5,088 nucleotides of DNA from an uncultured Eubacteriales bacterium (GCA_902772685.1 CACYBO010000053.1:1-5088), one strand, 5' to 3'. Positions 1-5,020 are shown, counted from the stretch's first letter. The notes: a model not told the origin generated them from the letters alone. Made by a program: numbers and translations.

Positions 1-699
1 AAGGTCTTCACCGCCTGCATGGATATCCAGCGTGTCACCCAGATACTTCTTTGACATGGTCGAGCACTCGATGTGCCATCCCGGGCGCCCCATTCCCCAA
101 GGGGAGTCCCATGCGATCTCATCATCCGCCTTGCGCGCCTTCCAGAGAGCGAAGTCAAGCGGATCTTCTTTTTTCTCGTCATCCGCGGAGCTCGTTCTCT
201 CACTTGCGCCGAGGCGCAGCTCGTCGACATTCTTGCCGGACAGTTTGCCGTAACCGTCGAACATTCTCGTTCTGTAATATACGTCGCCGTCCACTTCGTA
301 TGCGTAGCCTTTGTCGATAAGGTCTGCGACGAATTTGATGATGTCGTCCATCGTCTCCGTGACCTTCGGATGCACGGTAGCCTTCCTGACATTGAGAGCC
401 GCCGCGTCCTTGTAGTATTCTTCAATGTACTTTTCGGAAATCTCGCCGGCGCTCACGCCTTCTTCCTTGGCGCGGTTGATGATCTTGTCATCTACATCCG
501 TGAAGTTCTGGACGAATTTGACTTTGTAGCCTCTGTATTCCAGATACTTTCTCATTGTGTCGAATACGACGAACGGTCTGGCGTTTCCTATATGAAAGAA
601 GTTGTACACAGTAGGTCCGCATACGTACATCTTGACTTTGCCTTCCTCCTGTGGAACAAACTCTTCTTTTCTTCTTGTTAATGTGTTGTAGATCTTCAT
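1..699 (-). CDS. cysS: Cysteine--tRNA ligase (CysRS), N-terminal 233 residues, cut by the window edge
   Basis: Cytoplasmic class I aminoacyl-tRNA synthetase that charges tRNA-Cys with cysteine using ATP. I translated the minus strand from ATG 699-697 and the frame stays open to base 1, so the 5' end is complete and the 3' part is missing. Visible hallmarks are MYVCGPTVY around residues 24-32 with zinc-ligand Cys27, the class I signature in its CysRS form HIGN at 36-39, the family block FVQNFTDVDDKI shortly after, and GWHIECS with the second zinc-ligand Cys at 212. The frame ends within the HAGGEDL block, so the following His-rich zinc segment, the KMSKS loop and the anticodon-binding domain lie outside. 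The start is fixed by a perfect AGGAGG 6 nt upstream. It sits 35 nt after the PHP gene with no terminator or T-box leader between, so it is probably expressed as a distal gene of the cluster. Confidence 0.97.
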   Translation of the reverse strand, partial: MKIYNTLTRRKEEFVPQEEGKVKMYVCGPTVYNFFHIGNARPFVVFDTMRKYLEYRGYKVKFVQNFTDVDDKIINRAKEEGVSAGEISEKYIEEYYKDAAALNVRKATVHPKVTETMDDIIKFVADLIDKGYAYEVDGDVYYRTRMFDGYGKLSGKNVDELRLGASERTSSADDEKKEDPLDFALWKARKADDEIAWDSPWGMGRPGWHIECSTMSKKYLGDTLDIHAGGEDL

Positions 700-705
700 T
701 TGAAT

Positions 706-711
706 CCTCCT
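706..711 (-). promoter_or_regulatory. Shine-Dalgarno sequence of cysS
   Basis: The minus strand reads AGGAGG, ideally spaced 6 nt before the cysS ATG at 699. It is the strongest ribosome binding site in the window after that of xpt. It suggests cysS is translated independently of the gene before it, even if transcribed with it. Confidence 0.85.
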
Positions 712-734
712 GACTTTATTCTGTTTTATCTGTT

Positions 735-1577
735 CTATCCCTTATTGATTTGTTCTCTTTCGTTGGCTGTTTTATCCGCGTCCGCTAAATTTTTCCCGTG
801 GAAATCCGAACCCCTGGTGATATGCAGATGATATTTTTCCGCCATCTCCACAAACCGCATGGACTGTTCGAAATTCTGATCGGGGTGAAAACACTCGAGA
901 CCTTTCAGTCCCTGCTGTTTCAGCCTTCTGACGATTTTGTCCATGTTGCTGTAAAAGGTTTCGCTTCCGGGACGTCCTATACCGCGCGCCTGAATCGGGT
1001 GTGCCAGCACAGGAGTTCCTCCCGCCTCGGTGATGACCTTGATCGCTTCCTTCGCGAGCGGTTTGACTTTTTTTATAGCGCGGCATTTCGCGCTGCCCAG
1101 GATCTCCTTACTGTAGGCCTGCCGCTCTTCTTTAATGCAACCCTTTCGTACAAGCGCTCTGGCGATGAGAGGCTTCCCGATGAAATCGTTCTTGCCGGCC
1201 TCTATATCCTCACTCGAAATATCGTATCCCATTTCATTGAGCGCCTGGAACAACTGCCGGTTGCGTTCCCTTCGCCGTTCAATCATGGTTTCCAGAAACG
1301 CTTTCAGTTCTTCGTTCTCTATATCTATATTATATCCAAGCATATGAAGACCTGTTCCCTCTTCCGTGACCACGGCGATCTCGATCCCGGGAACTAATCT
1401 TATGCCCACCGCCTCTGCAGCGATAGCGGCTTCCGCAATTCCGTCTGTATTATCATGATCCGTGATAGCGATAATATCGTAGTCAAGTTCCTTCGCCTGC
1501 TTGACAATCTGTGTCGGAGTCGCTTCACCGTCCGATGCTGTTGTATGGATGTGAAAATCTACCTTATAATCGTCCAT
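735..1577 (-). CDS. PHP-domain metal-dependent phosphoesterase (YciV/RNase AM-like, 3',5'-nucleoside bisphosphate phosphatase family)
   Basis: A 280-residue cytoplasmic enzyme of the polymerase-and-histidinol-phosphatase (PHP) superfamily, which uses a His/Asp/Glu-bound metal cluster to hydrolyse phosphate esters. All expected metal ligands are visible: HIH at 9-11 in DFHIHTTASDG, TDHD at 39-42, Glu66 in PGIEI, His78 in LHMLGY, His193 in LAHP, His231 in ECFHP, and Asp258/His260 in GSDFHG. The insert between His78 and His193, and the overall length, match the stand-alone YciV-like group. Characterised members remove the 3' phosphate from pAp-type nucleotides or act as 5'-3' exonucleases on short RNA; the substrate here is inferred. 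ATG 1577 lies 4 nt after the xpt stop and has only a weak GAG-type binding site, suggesting translational coupling to xpt. It could instead be an uncharacterised PHP phosphatase with another substrate. Confidence 0.9.
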   Translation of the reverse strand: MDDYKVDFHIHTTASDGEATPTQIVKQAKELDYDIIAITDHDNTDGIAEAAIAAEAVGIRLVPGIEIAVVTEEGTGLHMLGYNIDIENEELKAFLETMIERRRERNRQLFQALNEMGYDISSEDIEAGKNDFIGKPLIARALVRKGCIKEERQAYSKEILGSAKCRAIKKVKPLAKEAIKVITEAGGTPVLAHPIQARGIGRPGSETFYSNMDKIVRRLKQQGLKGLECFHPDQNFEQSMRFVEMAEKYHLHITRGSDFHGKNLADADKTANEREQINKG

Positions 1578-1581
1578 TGCT

Positions 1582-2154
1582 CTATCTGAAAGTAATCACG
1601 CCGTCATCAATTCTGTCAATCACAGCCAGTGACTCAACCCGGTATCCCATCTCGCGGAGTCTGTCGGAGCCTCCCTGGAAGCCCTTTTCAATGACCGCAC
1701 CGATGCCGACAGTTTCCGCTCCCGCTTCCTTAACGATCTGTGCCAGTGCAGCTGAAGCTTCGCCGCTGGCCATGAAGTCGTCGAGAATCAGGATTTTTTC
1801 ACCTTCATTTATGAATTTCTCCGCGACCTTGAGCTTCGATACCGTACCCTTGGTAAATGATTTTGCTTCGGCTTCATAGAAGCCTTCGTTCATCGTACTC
1901 GGCGCTGCTTTTTTCGCAAAAACAACAGGCGGATAACCGAACAGCGGTGCGCTTGCACATGCTATCGCTATGCCGCTTGCTTCAACGGTAAGTATTTTAT
2001 CCACATGAATATCGCTGAATCTTTTTTTGAACTCCGCGCCTATTTCCTCGAGAAATCTGACATCCAGCTGGTGATTCAGGAAGCCATCCACTTTCACGAT
2101 TTCTGTTCCGATTGCCTTGCCTTCTGTCAGTATTTTTTTCTTCAATGCTTCCAT
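1582..2154 (-). CDS. xpt: Xanthine phosphoribosyltransferase
   Basis: A 190-residue cytoplasmic purine-salvage enzyme that transfers phosphoribose from PRPP to xanthine, giving XMP. The N-terminus MEALKKKI, the VDGFLNHQLD block at 22-31, VEASGIA at 57-63, VVFAKK at 77-82, the PRPP-binding loop ILILDDFMASGEA at 121-133 and the late GYRVESLA segment at 170-177 follow the Bacillus subtilis Xpt pattern, as I recall it, nearly end to end. Length is normal for the family (about 190-195). An in-frame ATG at 2211 would add 19 residues, but that extension runs through a strong hairpin and lacks family similarity. ATG 2154 has GGAGGAGA immediately upstream, so it is the chosen start. It sits between the DivIVA-like gene (82 nt away) and the PHP gene (4 nt away). 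No purine riboswitch is visible, although xpt genes in Bacillota often have one. Confidence 0.96.
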   Translation of the reverse strand: MEALKKKILTEGKAIGTEIVKVDGFLNHQLDVRFLEEIGAEFKKRFSDIHVDKILTVEASGIAIACASAPLFGYPPVVFAKKAAPSTMNEGFYEAEAKSFTKGTVSKLKVAEKFINEGEKILILDDFMASGEASAALAQIVKEAGAETVGIGAVIEKGFQGGSDRLREMGYRVESLAVIDRIDDGVITFR

Positions 2155-2159
2155 TGCTG

Positions 2160-2167
2160 TCTCCTCC
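2160..2167 (-). promoter_or_regulatory. Shine-Dalgarno sequence that fixes the xpt start
   Basis: The minus strand reads GGAGGAGA, ending 5 nt before ATG 2154. It supports the 190-residue Xpt and argues against the longer reading from ATG 2211, which has no comparable site. It lies 13 nt downstream of the 2181-2208 hairpin. Confidence 0.85.
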
Positions 2168-2180
2168 AGTGGATTAATAA

Positions 2181-2208
2181 AGTACGCGACACAACTGCGC
2201 CGCGTACT
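2181..2208 (-). promoter_or_regulatory. 12-bp RNA hairpin in the xpt leader (possible attenuator or processing site)
   Basis: In the minus-strand transcript AGUACGCGGCGC pairs with GUGUCGCGUACU around an AGUU tetraloop, giving 12 continuous pairs. Two of these are G-U wobbles that would be A-C mismatches on the plus strand, so the structure is suited to minus-strand RNA only. It is followed by UUAUUAAU, a poor U tract, so it would be at most a leaky terminator. It lies between the DivIVA-like stop and the xpt ribosome binding site. Partial termination, transcript processing or 5' stabilisation of the xpt message are all possible. Confidence 0.7.
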
Positions 2209-2236
2209 CACCGTCTATTTTTCTGTCGTTTGTATT

Positions 2237-3553
2237 TTACTGTTCATCTTTGAAAAGTGCTTCAAGGCTGTCGAACGAGATTTCTTCCGGCACGGCTTCT
2301 GCCACAGCTTCCGCGGCTTCTCCGACATTCTCTGCATTATCTTCAATCAGATCATCAAATGAAATCTCATCCAGCATAGCGTCTACAGTTTCGCCGGCGT
2401 CGTCTGCCTTGACATCGAGATCCTCTGTGATTCCGCCAACATCTGATAATGAATCCATGCTCGCCAGAAGTTCTTCGACTGTCGCTTCATGTTCCCCAAT
2501 TTCTGCTGCCGCTTCATCTGCCGCTGCTGTCGAAATTTCTGCCTCGTCTCCCAATGCTTCTTCGATTGCCGCAACAGCATCCTTTTCTTCAGGTATATCT
2601 GCGAACAAGCTGTCCTGGAAGAATGAATCCGCAAACAGGTCTCCTGCCTGTGCCGGTTCCTCTGCCGCTGGTTCTTCAACCGAATCTACAGAAACTTCTT
2701 CAAAGGAAATCTCTTCAGCTGCAGCCTCTGCCTCTGCCGGTTCTTCAGCCGGCTCTTCGGCAGGTTCTTCAACCGGTTCCTCTTCTGCAGGTTCCTCTGC
2801 TGGCTCTTCCTCCGCTTCATCCGCTGGTTCTTCTGCAACGATTCCTGCAGCAGGTTCTACGAACTCTTCTACTTCTACATCGGCTGTTGGAACCTCTACA
2901 GCTGTTTCGTCTTCCTCAACATCCCAGTCTACGGAAGGAGATATTTCTTCAGTCTGTGCCTTGAGGCTGTCCAGTCTGGCTGATGTTCTGAGAATATTGG
3001 TTCTGATCTCGGCAAATTCATCTTCCATTGCCATGATCTGCTGCCTGTATTTATTCTTTGTGGCCTCGAGTTTCTCCTTCTCAGCCTCCATTTCGACTTT
3101 CATCGCAGCCTTTTCAGCTTCAGCAACTTCCTTGCTTGCCTTCAGCTCTTCAAGAACGGATTCTCTCTCCTTCTCGCTGTCGATGCGGAACTGTTCCATC
3201 TGCTCTTCCTGAGCCTGGATTTTTTCTTTTCCGTTTTTAAGAATCTCATCAACCTCTGTCTTTGCCTGATTGATGATTTCATTACTGCTCTTCTTGGCTT
3301 CGAGGATCAGGCTGACGTACAACTCGTTGTTCTCGTCATACTTCTGATATTTTTTGGTAAGTTCTGAAATCTCTGCTTCATAGTTGTTTTCGAGCTCACC
3401 GATGTGATCCTCATAAAGGTTACACAGTTCCTGAATGCAGCCATAAACATCGTCTTTATCAAACCCTCCATCAGAGTCCTTTTTGATGTTCATTCCCTTG
3501 AGCAGACCGATAACTGTTTCACGCCTTTTGTCTTTTAAAGCACTCTTATCCAT
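2237..3553 (-). CDS. DivIVA-like coiled-coil protein with long acidic, Glu/Pro/Ala-rich tail
   Basis: A 438-residue soluble, strongly acidic protein with no signal peptide or membrane helix. Residues 31-56 (FDKDDVYGCIQEL, then NLYEDHIGELE) resemble the start of DivIVA/GpsB-type proteins, where a GYD-x-DEV motif leads into a coiled coil. Residues about 35-200 are heptad-like and rich in Lys, Glu, Ala and Met. Residues 205-438 look disordered, with an EEPA-type repeat at 241-276 and three copies of the short motif EISF at 281-284, 396-399 and 424-427, the last in the C-terminal peptide. DivIVA proteins organise division and polar growth sites at the inner membrane. That role is inferred here, because the classic membrane-inserting N-terminal motif is not evident. 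ATG 3553 has AGAGG 9 nt upstream and a good promoter about 60 bp upstream. It is the first gene of the minus-strand cluster. Confidence 0.85.
   Translation of the reverse strand: MDKSALKDKRRETVIGLLKGMNIKKDSDGGFDKDDVYGCIQELCNLYEDHIGELENNYEAEISELTKKYQKYDENNELYVSLILEAKKSSNEIINQAKTEVDEILKNGKEKIQAQEEQMEQFRIDSEKERESVLEELKASKEVAEAEKAAMKVEMEAEKEKLEATKNKYRQQIMAMEDEFAEIRTNILRTSARLDSLKAQTEEISPSVDWDVEEDETAVEVPTADVEVEEFVEPAAGIVAEEPADEAEEEPAEEPAEEEPVEEPAEEPAEEPAEAEAAAEEISFEEVSVDSVEEPAAEEPAQAGDLFADSFFQDSLFADIPEEKDAVAAIEEALGDEAEISTAAADEAAAEIGEHEATVEELLASMDSLSDVGGITEDLDVKADDAGETVDAMLDEISFDDLIEDNAENVGEAAEAVAEAVPEEISFDSLEALFKDEQ
2726..2833 (-). repeat. Degenerate EEPA-coding tandem repeat in the DivIVA-like gene
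   Basis: Residues 241-276 of the DivIVA-like protein are built from EEPA, EEEP and EEPV units in tandem. On the plus strand the DNA shows recurrent ggttcttc/ggttcctc words. Such low-complexity stretches commonly change length by slippage between strains. Structurally this would be an extended, highly negatively charged linker between the coiled coil and the C-terminal EISF motifs. Confidence 0.75.
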
Positions 3554-3610
3554 ATGTTTTTTCCTCTGTTTATACTACTATAATTACAAATAAACATATT
3601 TTTATACGCT

Positions 3611-3639
3611 ATTATAACATTTATGTAAGGATTTGTCTT
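3611..3639 (-). promoter_or_regulatory. Extended -10 sigma-A-type promoter of the DivIVA-like/xpt/PHP/cysS cluster
   Basis: On the minus strand there is a perfect TATAAT (3616 to 3611) preceded by TG at the extended -10 position (TGTTATAAT). A -35 AAGACA (3639 to 3634) lies 17 bp upstream and matches TTGACA at four of six bases. Transcription would begin near 3604, giving a leader of about 50 nt before ATG 3553. No regulator-binding palindrome is obvious. Confidence 0.7.
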
Positions 3640-3646
3640 GTAAAAT

Positions 3647-3697
3647 TTGCTTTTTTTGTTTTCATTTGTTATCATGTCTGCGAGTCTTTTTTATTAT
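3647..3697 (+). promoter_or_regulatory. Candidate promoters for the plus-strand membrane protein gene
   Basis: Two overlapping sigma-A-like arrangements are visible. One is TTGCTT (3647-3652), a 17-bp spacer and TATCAT (3670-3675). The other is TTATCA (3669-3674), a 17-bp spacer and TATTAT (3692-3697). Both are imperfect and the region is AT-rich, so either could be chance. They overlap neither -10 of the divergent promoter, but lie within 10-90 bp of it in the shared 182-bp intergenic region 3554-3735. Confidence 0.4.
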
Positions 3698-3735
3698 GTG
3701 CAGAATACTGAATACCCGATTAAAAGGGAGAATAT

Positions 3736-4533
3736 ATGGAATCGATAAAATTCAATGACAAAGGCCACCGCGTTGAGTTTTCCAAGCGTACGCTGACAAT
3801 CGACAACAAAGAATATTCATATACAGGAATCAGCCAAATCAAGCACATTGCCGCCTACAATGCATATCTATTCAGGTATAAAGGCGAGTGGGTGAAGCTT
3901 TTTTATGAGGAACCTCACGGTGAAGTAATCGCTGCTCTGTTCAAGAGGATCAATACGATGAACGCCCGCCGCGCCGCACAGGCCCGCGCGACACAGTCCA
4001 TCGACACATCCGCCATTGCTGCTGCTCTCGCTGCAGCGGACGGGCAGCCAGCTGAACAGGAAGCTCCTGCTAAAGCGGAAGAACCTGTTGTTGAAACTCC
4101 GGCTGTAACGGTTGAACCTGAGACACCGGCCGTCACAGTTGAGCCGAAGGTTGAGGAGCCGGCAACTGCTGAACCTGAAACACCGGCGGTAACTGTTGAG
4201 CCTGAGGTTAAGGAGCCGGCGACGGTTGAACCTGAAACACCGGCGGTAACGGTTGAGCCTGAAGTGAAGGAGCCGGCTGAGGAAGAACCTGCGGCTAAGG
4301 CGGAGGACAATTCCGAAGCGGTTCTTGCGGAAGTTCAGGAAGCAGCAGTTAAAAAGGCCAAATTCAAAAAAGCCATCACAATTTTCGCTATTATTATTGC
4401 AATATTTGTTATTGCAGGTATAATATACTTCTTCACGATGGGTCCTACCAATGACGCATCACAAAGTCCTGAAACTGATGAAACCCATCAGTACAACGAC
4501 ATTGATGAGCTCATTGAAGAAATGCAGGAATAA
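3736..4533 (+). CDS. Unrecognised single-pass membrane protein with Pro/Glu/Val repeat linker
   Basis: A 265-residue protein of no family I can name. Residues 1-75 are compact and beta-rich, with alternating hydrophobics and blocks such as YSYTGISQIKH and YLFRYKGEWVKLFY, reminiscent of a small PH-like barrel followed by a helix; this is a shape impression only. Residues 76-104 are Ala-rich. Residues 105-190 form an acidic linker with ETPAVTVEP repeats. A Lys-rich stretch (KKAKFKK, 206-212) precedes one strong membrane helix at about 213-234, and a 31-residue acidic tail ends in ELIEEMQE. The positive-inside rule puts the N-terminal 210 residues in the cytoplasm and the tail outside. There is no signal peptide. 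GGGAG lies 5 nt before ATG 3736. It is divergent from the DivIVA-like gene and followed 33 nt later by tRNA genes, with no terminator between. An envelope or division role is a guess from its neighbour. Confidence 0.88.
   Translation: MESIKFNDKGHRVEFSKRTLTIDNKEYSYTGISQIKHIAAYNAYLFRYKGEWVKLFYEEPHGEVIAALFKRINTMNARRAAQARATQSIDTSAIAAALAAADGQPAEQEAPAKAEEPVVETPAVTVEPETPAVTVEPKVEEPATAEPETPAVTVEPEVKEPATVEPETPAVTVEPEVKEPAEEEPAAKAEDNSEAVLAEVQEAAVKKAKFKKAITIFAIIIAIFVIAGIIYFFTMGPTNDASQSPETDETHQYNDIDELIEEMQE
4120..4290 (+). repeat. Three tandem 57-bp (19-residue) repeats in the membrane protein gene
   Basis: Units at 4120-4176, 4177-4233 and 4234-4290 each encode ETPAVTVEP followed by a ten-residue spacer such as EVKEPATVEP. 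A partial fourth copy, ETPAVTVEP alone, lies just before at 4093-4119. The second and third units are nearly identical in DNA over their first half, including synonymous positions, which points to recent duplication. The last unit decays into EPAEEEP. The encoded linker should be extended and vary in length between strains. Confidence 0.85.
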
Positions 4534-4542
4534 TCGTGAAGC

Positions 4543-4560
4543 GCAGGTAACCAAACCTGC
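4543..4560 (+). other. Small hairpin between the membrane gene and tRNA-Thr
   Basis: GCAGGT (4543-4548) pairs with ACCTGC (4555-4560) across a six-base AACCAA loop. There is no U tract, so it is not an intrinsic terminator. It lies 6 nt before the tRNA-Thr 5' end and could help separate the mRNA part from the tRNA part of a shared precursor. With a six-pair stem it could also be chance. Confidence 0.4.
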
Positions 4561-4566
4561 ATGCGA

Positions 4567-4642
4567 GCCACTGTAGCTCATCCGGCAGAGCAGCGCATTC
4601 GTAACGCGCAGGTGGCCGGTTCGATCCCGGCCAGTGGCTCCA
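4567..4642 (+). tRNA. tRNA-Thr (anticodon CGT)
   Basis: A full 76-nt cloverleaf with encoded CCA. The acceptor stem GCCACTG/CAGTGGC is perfectly paired. The D stem is GCTC/GAGC with GG in an eight-base loop. The anticodon loop TTCGTAA carries CGT at 4600-4602, reading ACG. The variable loop has five bases, the T stem is GCCGG/CCGGC with loop TTCGATC, and the discriminator is U. The innermost anticodon-stem pair (4597/4605, canonical 31-39) is an A-C mismatch, while the other four pairs are G-C. Threonine identity follows from the anticodon and the G1-C72, C2-G71 pairs. It starts 33 nt after the upstream stop codon. Confidence 0.96.
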
Positions 4643-4645
4643 CCT

Positions 4646-4721
4646 GGGGCATTGGCGCAGCTGGGAGCGCGCATGACTGGCAGTCATGAGGTCAGGGGTT
4701 CGAGCCCCCTATGCTCCACCA
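4646..4721 (+). tRNA. tRNA-Ala (anticodon GGC)
   Basis: A full 76-nt cloverleaf with encoded CCA, 3 nt after tRNA-Thr. The acceptor stem GGGGCAT/ATGCTCC contains the G3-U70 wobble that is the main alanine identity element, with discriminator A. The D stem is GCGC/GCGC. The anticodon stem CATGA/TCATG encloses loop CTGGCAG with GGC at 4679-4681, reading GCC and GCU. The T stem is AGGGG/CCCCT with loop TTCGAGC. The spacing indicates one precursor with tRNA-Thr. Confidence 0.97.
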
Positions 4722-4726
4722 AGATA

Positions 4727-4766
4727 AACGTTGAAATTTCAATGGTTTCAGCGTTTTTTCTTTTTT
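4727..4766 (+). terminator. Rho-independent terminator of the tRNA transcript
   Basis: AACGTTGAAA (4727-4736) pairs with TTTCAGCGTT (4746-4755) around a nine-base loop. One U-G wobble is compatible only with plus-strand RNA. It is followed by six T, a C and six more T. It lies 6 nt after the tRNA-Ala CCA end and would end transcription from the membrane gene and tRNAs. Confidence 0.88.
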
Positions 4767-4768
4767 GC

Positions 4769-4811
4769 AAAAAATTAACCCCCACACAAAAACCCCCGAA
4801 AATGTGGGGGT
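4769..4811 (-). terminator. Minus-strand terminator with two alternative hairpins
   Basis: On the minus strand ACCCCCACA (4811 to 4803) pairs with TGTGGGGGT (4786 to 4778) as a perfect 9-bp stem, followed by TAA and six T (4774 to 4769). A second G5 run inside the loop (4797 to 4793) can pair with the same C5 run and is itself followed by five T (4792 to 4788). On the plus strand neither form has a T tract, so the direction is minus. It would stop a transcript arriving from the right; no clear gene supplying that transcript is seen in the window. Confidence 0.7.
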
Positions 4812-5020
4812 AAAGGTGTTGAATTGCTCTGCGAGTTCAGGATTCTTTGATTTCTTTATAGCTATACAGCGGGAAGAAAATGGCGTATAGTATAACTCGA
4901 CCTGCGTCTGAAAAATGCTATTCCAATCATCTTCGCCGGTGTCGTAGCTGCCGGAATCGTCGTATTTCTCATCACATTCGGCGTCGTTACGGTAGCGTAA
5001 TCGCTGTGAGAACGCAACGT
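4812..5020. other. Segment of 209 bp with no confident gene
   Basis: This stretch is flanked by a minus-strand terminator on the left and a plus-strand terminator on the right. Apart from the frameshifted hydrophobic frame at 4880-5000 I see no RNA gene, repeat or recognised protein. TATA-like words (TATACA 4863-4868, TATAGT 4886-4891, and TATACT on the minus strand near 4889-4894) occur, but none has a convincing -35 partner at 16-18 bp. Confidence 0.6.
4880..5000 (+). pseudogene. Possible small hydrophobic membrane peptide, frameshifted at an A5 run
   Basis: The frame ending at TAA 4998-5000 is open from 4896 and encodes a clear membrane segment: NAIPIIFAGVVAAG followed by IVVFLITFGVVTVA. 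This frame has no ATG, GTG or TTG start, because a TAA lies at 4893. An ATG at 4880-4882 with GGGAAG upstream is in another frame and reads MAYSITRPASEK up to the AAAAA run at 4911-4915. One base fewer in that run would join the two into a 39-residue protein with a short N-terminal part and one membrane helix. A strong terminator follows 20 nt after the stop. As read, it may be a decayed gene, a phase-variable gene, a sequencing error or a chance ORF. The function is unknown. Confidence 0.35.

Noticed and set aside
73..681. Plus-strand reading frame of about 200 codons opposite cysS
   Set aside because: The minus strand carries unmistakable CysRS motifs, so the plus frame is a shadow kept open by codon bias.
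700..734. T-box leader for cysS
   Set aside because: The gap is 35 nt, far too short for a T-box, and contains only the ribosome binding site.
798..1397. Plus-strand reading frame opposite the PHP gene
   Set aside because: The PHP metal-binding motifs on the minus strand are complete; the plus frame has no recognisable features.
2155..2211. Longer N-terminus for Xpt from ATG 2211
   Set aside because: The extra 19 codons run through the 12-bp hairpin, have no family similarity, and the strong GGAGGAGA site sits before ATG 2154.
2155..2236. Purine riboswitch upstream of xpt
   Set aside because: The gap is only about 80 nt, and I find no purine aptamer core or paired P2/P3 loops, only one long hairpin.
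2250..3212. Long plus-strand reading frame rich in serine and alanine opposite the DivIVA-like gene
   Set aside because: It is the antisense image of acidic GAA/GAG/GCA-rich coding sequence. It has no ribosome binding site, no family pattern, and overlaps a convincing coiled-coil gene throughout.
3915..4310. Minus-strand frame of repeated Gly-Ser-Thr-Val units
   Set aside because: It mirrors the 57-bp repeats of the plus-strand gene and lacks a ribosome binding site.
4459..4674. Minus-strand reading frame crossing the tRNA genes
   Set aside because: It runs antisense through tRNA-Thr, part of tRNA-Ala and the end of the membrane gene; it is an artefact of overlap.
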